Part shown: positions 1 to 11,800 of the stretch, in pieces | How the letters are laid out: the number at the start of each line of letters is the position of its first letter | Numbering within the stretch: the stretch's first letter is position 1 | Source: Brugia malayi | Taxonomy: Eukaryota; Nematoda; Chromadorea; Rhabditida; Onchocercidae | Length of the DNA stretch: 64,000 nucleotides | Reading direction: 5' to 3' | Assembly: GCF_000002995.4 (NCBI RefSeq) | Contig: NW_025062476.1 | Coordinates: 372,001-436,000 of the forward strand | Program-made: the position numbers and the translations under genes | The notes under the pieces: model-generated | Told to the model about the DNA's origin: nothing | Database searches by the model: none | What the model saw: only the letters and a program-made list of their open reading frames with translations

Positions 1-1163
1 GAACAAACTCCCGCTCGTTTTTCTTTCTATTTGAAGTGCTGCAGCCAAAAATTCTGACATATAAAAATTCATGTGAGTCACGTCGGGTCACGAGTCAGAC
101 CGTTCCTTGAATCCCGTGGTCGTTTATCTATCGGTCCTTTAGTGCAGTGAACCCCACTTGACCTTTTGTCGTTCTCACAGTGCAAGCAGTTTCTCTGCTG
201 TGAATCACAGTAGCTCAGATAATAAGGACATTTGACCGCTAACTCATTTCGAGAATGAACACAACAGCTTGAGATAAAGGAATGTTCGAGATTAATGACG
301 TGGAATACCTAATGTACAGATATGAATATTATTAGCTCTCAGTGATCTTTAAACTAAAACCATGCACTGTGATGAAAGATGACAAAAGCTTCTCCCATCC
401 TTTCTTAATAACAGCTGTTCTGTGTAATTCTATAATGTTATTAATTAATTAATTGATTTTTAAACGGTCGTTTGCAATTTCTAATTAAATCAAGTCGCTC
501 AAGTGCCTTAAATGAAAGCGTATCTGGTACAGATCGTTAAATGGAATTTTCTTTCTCCGTTGTTTATCCCTCCTTAAACTTTACAAAAAAAAAAAAAAAA
601 AAAGCAACTAAAAGCGGATAATGGCATGATTATATCGAATACGATAATTGTGATATTACTAATAATTGCTAGCATGACAGTGATGATGATAATCATGTCT
701 ATGGTAGTTGTAATCCCTGGAAATCTCTTTCATTTTAATGATTGGTGATAATTGTTCAGTGGAATGAATGGAAGGACGACGCATTTGTTTAGTCGATGTA
801 TAATACATTCATTTCTTGACGTACGGTACTATCGGACATCGCTTCTACCTGAAGGTGCAAAGGCCTTTATTAACGGTATTGTTAATAAAGTATTCTTTTT
901 CTTTTGCAGTGCATGACTGATACAGAAAAATGAAGTATATCGTTGCAAAAAAAAAAAAAAAAAACAGTTGAAAAATCAGAGAAAAAATGGAATAAAAATG
1001 TTTTTCTTACAAGAGTTCTTCGATCAGTCCGAACTATTCTGTAATTATTAACAAACATCAAAAAATATATTAGGAACATCAAGTTAGATTATTAGTTTTT
1101 GGTCGGGTAAAGTAGAAATATTCCGGGAAGTATCAGCTAAATGACTGAATGGTTTATTTATAG
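1..1163. other. 5' flank of the dehydrogenase gene, no firm exon
   Basis: No gene can be called here with confidence. The first supported dehydrogenase exon starts at 1164 in phase 1, so at least one upstream exon supplies the start codon. A weak candidate ends at about 527 just before a GTACAG donor; read in the matching phase it gives LNESVS leading into GRWIN. It has no in-frame ATG and no clear acceptor. A-runs occur near 585-602 and 946-963. Confidence 0.4.
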
Positions 1164-4100
1164 GACGATGGATTAATGCATTATCAAACTCCACTTTTCA
1201 AGTAGTAAATCCATACAATAATGAGCTCATATGTAGATGTACCAATTGTGATGCAATCGATGCAGAAAAAGTAAGTTATACAACGACTAAATAAACAAAT
1301 GTGATTTAGTGATGGAGACTTTTAATAGTATAATGAATCTAATGCTTGAAATCTATGATTTGAAAATTGAAGTCTGTGAAAGCAGCACGGGAAGCCTACA
1401 GCGCATGGTCATCGTCTACAACCGCTAAAGAACGTGGTACAATACTAGACAACTGGCACCGCAAAATGTTGGAAAAGCAGAATGAGTTAGCCGAACTTAT
1501 TACCCTTGAAGAAGTATATTTGTTGATTTCTATGTTACTTCATTTTTTCATTTTCTTTTGATCTTTTACATTTTTCAGTTTTTTCATTGCTATTTATATT
1601 CCACCTTTCTTTAAAAATCATTCTTCCCTGACTGATTAAGAAAAATGGACTGATTTAGTACCTTTCAGGGTAAACCACTAGAAGAAGCTCGCGGTGAAAT
1701 TGTTTATTCAGCATCATTTCTGAAGTGGTTTGCCGAGGAAGCCCGACGAGTATATGGGCAGATTGTAAAGCCTATATCGACACATCGAGTACATTTTCAC
1801 GCTCGTGAACCGATTGGCGTCGTTGGAATTATTACACCTGTAAACATTTTATTCAGTTTTTTAGATTACGATCTTCCCAAATTAATGGACTTTTTCTCAC
1901 TGTAAACGTTTTATAAAGTCCCAGTTGGAGTGATTAAATTATCTAATTAGAAAAAGTCATCCTGATCAGATAGATTTTTTTCACAATATCATTTCCTGTA
2001 GTGGAACTTCCCATCGGCAATGATTACTCGAAAAGCTGCAGCAGCACTAGCAATTGGTTGCACAGTAGTTGTGAAACCTGCCGAAGATACACCACTTTCA
2101 GCCTTAGCTCTTGCACAGGTTATTTTATTTTTCTTTGTAGTTTTTCATCTCCAATATTCGTTCTCTGTTGATAAAATTAGAAATAAGCAGTGATTAGAGA
2201 GAATGACAGTGATTTATTATATGCAATAATTACGAATGTCATTATGGTGAAGGTGATATTTTCGATAGGTTTATAAGTTTTTTGCTCACTTAATAGTGAA
2301 CTTTAAGACTGAGATCTTTGAAACAATGCCCAGCATATTGTAGGTTTCAGACGGCTAAGGAAGCTGGTCTTCCAGACGGTGTCTTCAATGTTGTCCCAGC
2401 TGATTTGAAGAATACGGTACGAATAGTGAAGTTTTTATGTGAATCAACCGACATCAACGCAATTTCATTTACAGGCAGCACTGAAGTAGGAAAGGTAAGC
2501 CAACTTTTTCCTTCTTTTGATACTTAAAATCTTTTACGTAAATATTTTCTCGTTCAGATTATCGCATATCGATCATTTATTTGATTGAAACTTGCACCAA
2601 AGCGATCTAAGCGTTTCACAACCTGTTATTACGGCCCATAAATGCTTGTTAAAACTTTATGATCATAATTTCTTATCCTTATCACAATCACTGTTCGTTT
2701 AGCTTTATCCATTTGCAGCTTTTGCTTTCACAGTCAGCTTGCACGGTGAAACGAGTATGTCTTGAACTAGGTGGTAACGCACCGTTTATTGTGTTTCCTT
2801 CGGCTCATCTCTCAACAGCAGTTCAGGTTTGCTTTTATTCATTTAAAATTAATGGGAACTTTTCACATATTAATTTTAAATAAGGCTAGTCCTAAAAAAG
2901 GCTTTTGCCTTTTTCGGGTTAATTTCATCGGGTTAATTTTCAGGCAGATCGGGTTAATTTTCACAGCTCATCCACTGCTCAGTGCAATAGTTATTTTTTT
3001 GTTTCTTTTCGTTGCGTATATTTTTACAAACACAAAGTACTTATTTTTATGTTTGAAAAATGCAGGATGAGATCATTTTCGCTTGTATAATAGAAACTGC
3101 ACTAATCATGCAACATAATTTTGCTCACAAAAACATAAACGATATAAATATAAGCTAATTTCAAATTCAAACCTTCAGGGAGCGATAGCATCGAAATTCC
3201 GAGGTTCAGGACAGACATGTATATCTCCAAATCGTTTTTATGTTCATTCTTCGATTTATGATTCTTTTGTTGAAGAAGTTAAGCATGCAATGGCGAAATT
3301 GGTTACCGGAAATGGTATGCAACCAAATGTCACACAAGGGCCTCTTATAAATGAAAGAGCTATTAAAAAAGTAATTTTATGAATTGATTGATTTGCGTAA
3401 TGATAATAAAACTTAGTGTTTAAGGAGTAATTTACATAGTTTTTAACCATACTTAGTCATAATAAGGCAGTTTTGTAGAAGCATACAAAAATTAAGATCA
3501 ATGAAAAACTTTCTTAATTTAACTAACTATTATTAAAAGTTAAAGGTTGAAAACTTGCTATCAGATGCAACTCAAAAGGGAGCACATGTAGTATTGGGTG
3601 GAAAACGTATTCCTCAAACAACCTGTTTCAATCCAACGTTGCTGATTAACGTAACCAATGATATGGATATTGTCCACACTGAAATATTTGGTCCCGTTCT
3701 CGCTATCCAAAAGTTAGTCAATTTCTGAAAATGGAAATTGCATTCCTTTCGATGCTCTGCACTCCTTAACGAGTCTAAATATTGCTTCTTGCTTGCATCC
3801 AGAATCAGTAAGGATAATGCGCAGAAGAACATCTGCATTTCAGGTTCGAAACGGAGGAAGAGGTTTTGGCACTGGCAAACTGCTGCAGAACTGGCCTAGC
3901 TGGTTAGTTTAGTAATATCTTAAATTTTATTACAGATAAAACAAACATTGATCTTTTCTAAAATGAATCAGCTACTTTTCTGTTGTTTTTCGAACTTACT
4001 GTATTTTGTCGCCATTCCTTTGCTGGTTTGATTTTAAAGATAAAGAGGTGATTGTGATAAAGATGAACTATTTTCGGGTCACTTGAATGCAAAACAAAAG

Positions 4101-4574
4101 GTATTCTGTTGGCATCATTCGTATTTTACCTCAGTCTTACCTCAATGTACGTCGGGTAGGAAATTATTGAGGGAATCTCTTTATTATTTACACAACGACA
4201 TTTTTTGATAGAAATAAACTTTAAGGTTATATATTCACAACGGAATATGCTCAGATACTACGTGTTAGCCATAACTTGCAGGTTGGAATTATCGGTATCA
4301 ATGAAGGTATGCTGATCAATTACTCTTAAATTCTGTAATGTTCCATAACATCACTGGATGTACATATAGCTAAACACGCTTATCGTTACCAATAAATGTA
4401 GAGATTTCATGTCTTTCGAAATTCTAATTCAGATTAAATCCAGTCGTTTTAGGATTAGTATCTTGCGCGGAGGCAGCTTTCGGTGGAATGAAGGAAAGCG
4501 GTTTAGGTCGTGAAGGTGGTTCACAAGGTATAGATGAATTCTCGCAATGGAAATATATTTGCATCGGATTCTAA
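1164..4574 (+). CDS. alh-7: Succinate-semialdehyde dehydrogenase (ALDH5A1 type), 5' end missing
   Basis: Oxidises succinate semialdehyde to succinate with NAD(P)+, the last step of the GABA shunt, normally in the mitochondrial matrix. Eleven exons fit in phase: 1164-1270, 1373-1513, 1669-1839, 2002-2118, 2351-2494, 2719-2826, 3179-3370, 3546-3712, 3844-3902, 4226-4306 and 4453-4574 (TAA). They encode about 468 residues. Visible family motifs, in order: [26 protein letters not shown], the cofactor segment [24 protein letters not shown], the general-base Glu in LELGGNAPF, the catalytic Cys in [28 protein letters not shown], and a C-terminal [17 protein letters not shown] typical of this subfamily. 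The mitochondrial presequence and start lie upstream and were not found. Human and GabD enzymes, as I recall them, have a second Cys two residues after the catalytic one; here it is Ser. The ALDH fold is certain. The SSADH assignment over other ALDHs rests on GQTC context and the C-terminus. Confidence 0.93.
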
Positions 4575-5103
4575 TATCGACAATCCTATTACTTGTAATA
4601 GTAAACCAAGAAATTGCAACTAATAACTTTGTTTTCTAATTCTTAGAACTGCGTTCGTTTAACAAAAATCTGACGTTATCCATTCTCTGACACTCGTTCT
4701 ACAGGTTATATTGTCCTATAATACAGAATACAGAGATAACTAGTTGCAGTCTAATAATGTTATCTGTAGAGCTGATAAAAAGATAAAATCTGTTTATATT
4801 TTTGCTATATATCTGTATCCTTTCTTTCACCTTCTATTTAACTTGGTGTTCTAGTGTAGAGCTACATTTTCATGAGTGAAATAATTGCTTATGCCGTTGA
4901 AGTTTGTATTGTGATGACCTGATTTGAGTGTAGATTAAGTGTGTAAATTAGAACTGTCACTTGCATCAGGAAATCTAATGTCTTCTTAGGAATGACAAAT
5001 AGAGGAATTATTCAAATTCAGTAATTTAAGGTTTACTTTGAAAATTCCGTTATAATGCGAAAATGACTTGATTTATTGATCTTCGTATTTTGCATTTATA
5101 CAC

Positions 5104-5106
<3 letters not shown>

Positions 5107-5149
<43 letters not shown>
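5107..5149. repeat. (TA)n microsatellite
   Basis: An uninterrupted run of about 21 TA units lies between the dehydrogenase gene and the small gene at 5231. It is a likely length-polymorphic site. Confidence 0.95.
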
Positions 5150-5153
<4 letters not shown>

Positions 5154-5230
5154 AACATTACATACATCCAGGGATTCTTATCACAAAGTTACGATAAACA
5201 AAGTTAAGAAAGAATGAAGAAGGAGACAGT

Positions 5231-5590
5231 ATGTGCCAACAGCATTATCTACGCGGATATAGAACTTGCTATAAGCAGTACTGGTATCTGAAGTTTCTAT
5301 GGTTTTTCCAAATAAAACTACGCCTTATTATCATGGCTTCATTTTATTTTAGCGATGACCTTCTTCATCCATGCAGACAATACTGCTTATTGAAAAGGGC
5401 TAAGATTGCTGCAGGATCAATAAAGCCATTCATAACAAGTGAAGGACTTCTTTTTTGTGTAATTGCGGGAAAATCAATTGGAAAGAAGAAATTAAAGAAA
5501 GATCAAAAAATGATTACTGTCGATGAAATTGGAGCTCTCGCGAAGTCTCTACGCAATATATCATTTTCGGAAATAGCAATCACTAAATGA
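5231..5590 (+). CDS. Small two-exon protein, unrecognised
   Basis: Predicted 96 residues from exons 5231-5283 and 5353-5590 (stop TGA). The 69-base intron (GTATCTG...TTTTAG) restores phase exactly, joining KQY to CDDLLHPCRQYC. The N-terminal third is rich in Cys and Tyr (C2, C13, C18, C25, C29). The middle holds a hydrophobic segment (EGLLFCVIAGKSIG), which may be one membrane-associated helix, followed by a basic KKKLKKDQK patch. No signal peptide is apparent and I recognise no family. The intron-spanning phase match and clean splice signals support a real gene, but the short length leaves doubt. It could also be the 3' end of a longer transcript. Confidence 0.45.
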   Translation: MCQQHYLRGYRTCYKQYWYLKFLWFFQIKLRLIIMASFYFSDDLLHPCRQYCLLKRAKIAAGSIKPFITSEGLLFCVIAGKSIGKKKLKKDQKMITVDEIGALAKSLRNISFSEIAITK

Positions 5591-5870
5591 TGCCAAATAT
5601 TTCCAATAATATAGACCTGACGAGCGTCATTGGACTTTAAGAACATATGTTGAGAAAGATAAGTTCAGAACAAGAATTTACAGGAAAAATTTAAAAGAAA
5701 TATTTCATACACAAACAAATAATTAATGATAATGAGGAAATGGAAGTGGCAATATATAAAAAGTGCTGAAGTTTTAAATGCTAGAAGTATGTCTAAGTTT
5801 TAAGTTCAAAATTTAGTTGGAATTCGGAATTGGAACTTTGATATTATTGAAACTGACCAAGTTCTTCCAT

Positions 5871-8800
5871 TTACACATCATCAGCTTTTGGTTCATAGAA
5901 GTGATGACCTCCAAGAATGCGATAGAATTCGAAATGTTCTGTTGAGGAATGATTCTTAGCGATCGACTTAATCAGTTCGCCAGCTGGACATGGTTTCAAC
6001 TTCGGCACAAAATCCTGCAAATCAGAAATTAACTATTGAAATTCTTTTCAAGGAACAAAGATTAATGAAAAGATTATTTTCAGGTACGGTGACATATAGG
6101 AAGCAAGTGTCAATTACGCCAGAACGTTTAAACATAATATCTTTAAGTTGATAGCAAAGAATGGGTTAGGATTTTAACTTAAATTTGTGACTTAGCTTTA
6201 AACATGCATGTTGAATGTAAGCCATTAATGCAGAAAATTTAACAGTTCTCCACGGCACATTTTCTCTTGAAAATTATGTTTAACTTAAAAATTTCGACAA
6301 GCTTACAGTATTATACTGCGATTCCACTTTCATTTGACCGTTTTGCCAAAGCACTGATTCTTGCAGTTTACTTGGCGCCATCAGAACTTCCTTCGAGGAT
6401 GCTTCTGGCATATTGAACGATGTGTGACAGATGGTTCGGTCTTCAAGATGACCTAAAATCAACTGTTTGCTATTAATTAGTAAATTCATAAATTCTTTAC
6501 GAGGAGAATCATCCGACAGAGATTTCGTGCTGTGATAAGACCGGCCATAGAAATTATCCATATTATTAAACGTTTCAACAAACTCTCGAGAAGTTTGAAT
6601 TCGTGATTTTTGTGCTGAATAACGCGTCGAACATCCTCTGCTGGTACTCCTTCATAAAACGTCTCCGTATATGCTGTCCAACAGTTCTCGGTACGTGATC
6701 TGCTGCGATCCACTATGTCGTACACAACGCGCTCTGAATCTGCTACTCTTAAGTTTTCCGTACATCCTTTACTGCCGCTGCATTTTTTCACCACTTCATT
6801 TTTCACCGATTCATCTTGTTTTTCTTGTTCCTATAATGAGGATATTAGGAATTACAGGTCTGGAACAGCGCAGTGATACATTCAGTAATAGTTGACAATT
6901 GCACAAGTCACTAATATGTAAGAAATTCCTAAGAATTGACCCCTAATTACTAACTTTCCAAATTCCCCCACTGCCAGGCCTTACAATTTCAAATTTGTCC
7001 GCTCTTTTGGCGGTGAATTCAACCTGCGAATGTGTTTCGGTTCGGAATGAACCATCACCAAATAAAATATCTGTATCGCATGGTTTCTTAATTGCACATC
7101 GCTCTCCTTTTTTAGGGCAGAAATCTCGCCGACTAACACTTTTCGTTTCAAATTTCCCGTCAATCTACAAATGAATTAAGAATGATTAATGGATAAGTAA
7201 GGCGAACTTTCTAAATTCCTTTTTTTTTTTCTTCCTAAATTCTAGAATTCCTATTTTTTCTCTCAATTTTTATAATTCTTCATAATCCAGCAGTAATATT
7301 TTTTTTTTTTATTAAGTCCATTTAGTCGGAAATTGAAGATTCCTGTCCTTATTTCCGTGAATTCCTTATATCTGCTCAAATTCAACTTTGCATTTGCGTT
7401 TCGCTATTTCTAGTGCAATAATTATTTGACAGCGATATAAAGAGAAATTATCCGATATTGTATTCCGATACTGTTTATCAGTCAACTTCAAGACAAAAAC
7501 TACTACGTTCCTCATTGAAGCAATATTGTTAGAAAAAATTTAGAGGATCCAAAAAAATAAAACGGAAATATTTCATTGCTTCAAACAAACTCCTAAAAGT
7601 ACTGAACTGATATCAAAAACTGCACAGGAATCGACATACAAAAACAAGCATTCGTCTTTACAACTGACAAGAAAAATTAGTCTCACCGGCGTTCTCGAAT
7701 GACACCTGAAACTCAAGAAAAAATACTGATTTCTCAAATAATCCGCTCATAGCACTATTAACCATCGTCTATACAATACCACGCATAATCTGTCCGATTT
7801 TATCTTTCAACTACAAACAATTATTGGCTTTCACGGAGAACGTTTGATTCTTGTGGATTCCAAAAAGGAGTGATGTCCCTTTTTTATGAAATTCATAAAA
7901 AACTAAGCATTGCTGCTGGACATTTTGTTTCAAACTTTGCAACCGAGTTTTCATCGAGATTATCGCGCCTTCCGTTAGGTCCACGTTACTGACAAAAGTT
8001 TTAACAAAGCGCAAACTTTTATTATCCACAAAACAATCCGTCAGTATCTGCTCATATCCTAATCAAATCTCATCAGGTAAGTTCGGATTGATGAACAGTT
8101 ATTCCTCTGCTATTATCTCCACAGAAAAATTAGGGTTACGAGATCAGTATCCATAATTCAAAAGGCTATTCAACCGTAAGACGAAAAAAAAAAAAACAAA
8201 CTTCAATAAAATGGAAAATCAAACAATAAAAAATCCGACAGTATCGCCATTATTTTCAAATGCTGAAACCAATGCGATCGCTTTGAATTGGAAAAATTTC
8301 TAACTTTTACGATTTCATTAAATTAAAATGCAGCAAACCTTCCATAAATCAGATTCAACTGGACGTTTCGCATCGTATCGTTCACCTTTTTTCGCTGTAA
8401 ATTCAGTACTTGTTTGTGTTTCCGATGTGAAGGATCCGTCACCATGTAAAACATCGGAATCTTGCGGTTTTGATGCCGGATATCGCTCTCCTGTCCTGCC
8501 TACATAATCCTGATGCGAAACCGTTTCGCTGATGATATGTCCTTCTCTCTGAAACCAATCCCGAAAATAGGACAAATTTCAAGATTTTACGATTTTATTA
8601 AATTAAAATGAAGCAAACCTTCCATAAATCAGATTCAACTGGACATTTCGCATCGTATCGTTCACCTTTTTTCGCTGTAAATTCAGTACTTGTTTGTGTT
8701 TCCGATATGAAGGATCCGTCACCATGTAAAACATCGGAATCTTGCGGTTTTGATGCCGGATATCGCTCTCCTGTCCTGCCTACATAATCCTGATGCGAAA

Positions 8801-11800
8801 CCGTTTCACTGATGATATGTCCTTCTCTCTGAAATCAATCCGGTCGCTGAAACCAATCCCGAAAATAGGACAAATTTCAAGATTTTACGATTTAATTAAA
8901 TTAAAATGCAGCAAACCTTCCATAAATCAGATTCAACTGGACGTTTCGCATCGTATCGTTCACCTTTTTTCGCTGTAAATTCAGTACTTGTTTGTGTTTC
9001 CGATGTGAAGGATCCGTCACCATGTAAAACATCGGAATCTTGCGGTTTTGATGCCGGATATCGCTCTCCTGTCCTGCCTACATAATCCTGATGCGAAACC
9101 GTTTCACTGATGATATGTCCTTCTCTCTGAAATCAATCCGGTCGCTGAAACCAATCCCGAAAATAGGACAAATTTCAAGATTTTACGATTTAATTAAATT
9201 AAAATGCAGCAAACCTTCCATAAATCAGATTCAACTGGACGTTTCGCATCGTATCGTTCACCTTTTTTCGCTGTAAATTCAGTACTTGTTTGTGTTTCCG
9301 ATGTGAAGGATCCGTCACCATGTAAAACATCGGAATCTTGCGGTTTTGATGCCGGATATCGCTCTCCTGTCCTGCCTACATAATCCTGATGCGAAACCGT
9401 TTCGCTGATGATATGTCCTTCTCTCTGAAATCAATCCGGTCGCTGAAACCAATCCCGAAAATAGGACAAATTTCAAGATTTTACGATTTTATTAATTAAA
9501 ATGAAGCAAACCTTCCATAAATCAGATTCAACTGGACGTTTCGCATCGTATCGTTCACCTTTTTTCGCTGTAAATTCAGTACTTGTTTGTGTTTCCGATA
9601 TGAAGGATCCGTCAGCATGTAAAACATCGGAATCTTGCGGTTTTGATGCCGGATATCGCTCTCCTGTCCTGCCTACATAATCCTGATGCGAAACCGTTTC
9701 GCTGATGATATGTCCTTCTCTCTGAAACCAATCCCGAAAATAGGACAAATTTCAAGATTTTACGATTTTATTAATTAAAATGAAGCAAACCTTCCATAAA
9801 TCAGATTCAACTGGACGTTTCGCATCATATCGTTCACCTTTTTTCGCTGTAAATTCAGTACTTGTTTGTGTTTCCGATATGAAGGATCCGTCACCATGTA
9901 AAACATCGGAATCTTGCGGTTTTGATGCCGGATATCGCTCTCCTGTCCTGCCTACATAATCCTGATGCGAAACCGTTTCGCTGATGATATGTCCTTCTCT
10001 CTGAAACCAATCCCGAAAATAGGACAAATTTCAAGATTTTACGATTTTATTAAATTAAAATGAAGCAAACCTTCCATAAATCAGATTCAACTGGACGTTT
10101 CGCATCGTATCGTTCACCTTTTTTCGCTGTAAATTCAGTACTTGTTTGTGTTTCCGATATGAAGGATCCGTCACCATGTAAAACATCGGAATCTTGCGGT
10201 TTTGATGCCGGATATCGCTCTCCTGTCCTGCCTACATAATCCTGATGCGAAACCGTTTCGCTGATGATATGTCCTTCTCTCTGAAACCAATCCCGAAAAT
10301 AGGACAAATTTCAAGATTTTACGATTTTATTAATTAAAATGAAGCAAACCTTCCATAAATCAGATTCAACTGGACGTTTCGCATCGTATCGTTCACCTTT
10401 TTTCGCTGTAAATTCAGTACTTGTTTGTGTTTCCGATATGAAGGATCCGTCACCATGTAAAACATCGGAATCTTGCGGTTTTGATGCCGGATATCGCTCT
10501 CCTGTCCTGCCTACATAATCCTGATGCGAAACCGTTTCGCTGATGATATGTCCTTCTCTCTGAAACCAATCCCGAAAATAGGACAAATTTCAAGATTTTA
10601 CGATTTTATTAAATTAAAATGAAGCAAACCTTCCATAAATCAGATTCAACTGGACGTTTCGCATCGTATCGTTCACCTTTTTTCGCTGTAAATTCAGTAC
10701 TTGTTTGTGTTTCCGATGTGAAGGATCCGTCACCATGTAAAACATCGGAATCTTGCGGTTTTGATGCCGGATATCGCTCTCCTGTCCTGCCTACATAATC
10801 CTGATGCGAAACCGTTTCGCTGATGATATGTCCTTCTCTCTGAAATCAATCCGGTCGCTGAAACCAATCCCGAAAATAGGACAAATTTCAAGATTTTACG
10901 ATTTTATTAATTAAAATGAAGCAAACCTTCCATAAATCAGATTCAACTGGACGTTTCGCATCGTATCGTTCACCTTTTTTCGCTGTAAATTCAGTACTTG
11001 TTTGTGTTTCCGATATGAAGGATCCGTCAGCATGTAAAACATCGGAATCTTGCGGTTTTGATGCCGGATATCGCTCTCCTGTCCTGCCTACATAATCCTG
11101 ATGCGAAACCGTTTCGCTGATGATATGTCCTTCTCTCTGAAACCAATCCCGAAAATAGGACAAATTTCAAGATTTTACGATTTTATTAATTAAAATGAAG
11201 CAAACCTTCCATAAATCAGATTCAACTGGACGTTTCGCATCATATCGTTCACCTTTTTTCGCTGTAAATTCAGTACTTGTTTGTGTTTCCGATATGAAGG
11301 ATCCGTCACCATGTAAAACATCGGAATCTTGCGGTTTTGATGCCGGATATCGCTCTCCTGTCCTGCCTACATAATCCTGATGCGAAACCGTTTCGCTGAT
11401 GATATGTCCTTCTCTCTGAAACCAATCCCGAAAATAGGACAAATTTCAAGATTTTACGATTTTATTAAATTAAAATGAAGCAAACCTTCCATAAATCAGA
11501 TTCAACTGGACGTTTCGCATCGTATCGTTCACCTTTTTTCGCTGTAAATTCAGTACTTGTTTGTGTTTCCGATATGAAGGATCCGTCACCATGTAAAACA
11601 TCGGAATCTTGCGGTTTTGATGCCGGATATCGCTCTCCTGTCCTGCCTACATAATCCTGATGCGAAACCGTTTCGCTGATGATATGTCCTTCTCTCTGAA
11701 ACCAATCCCGAAAATAGGACAAATTTCAAGATTTTACGATTTTATTAATTAAAATGAAGCAAACCTTCCATAAATCAGATTCAACTGGACGTTTCGCATC

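Noticed and set aside
8793..9276. Plus-strand 61-codon frames in the exon array
   Set aside because: Antisense shadows of the repeat exons, identical wherever the repeat variant allows.
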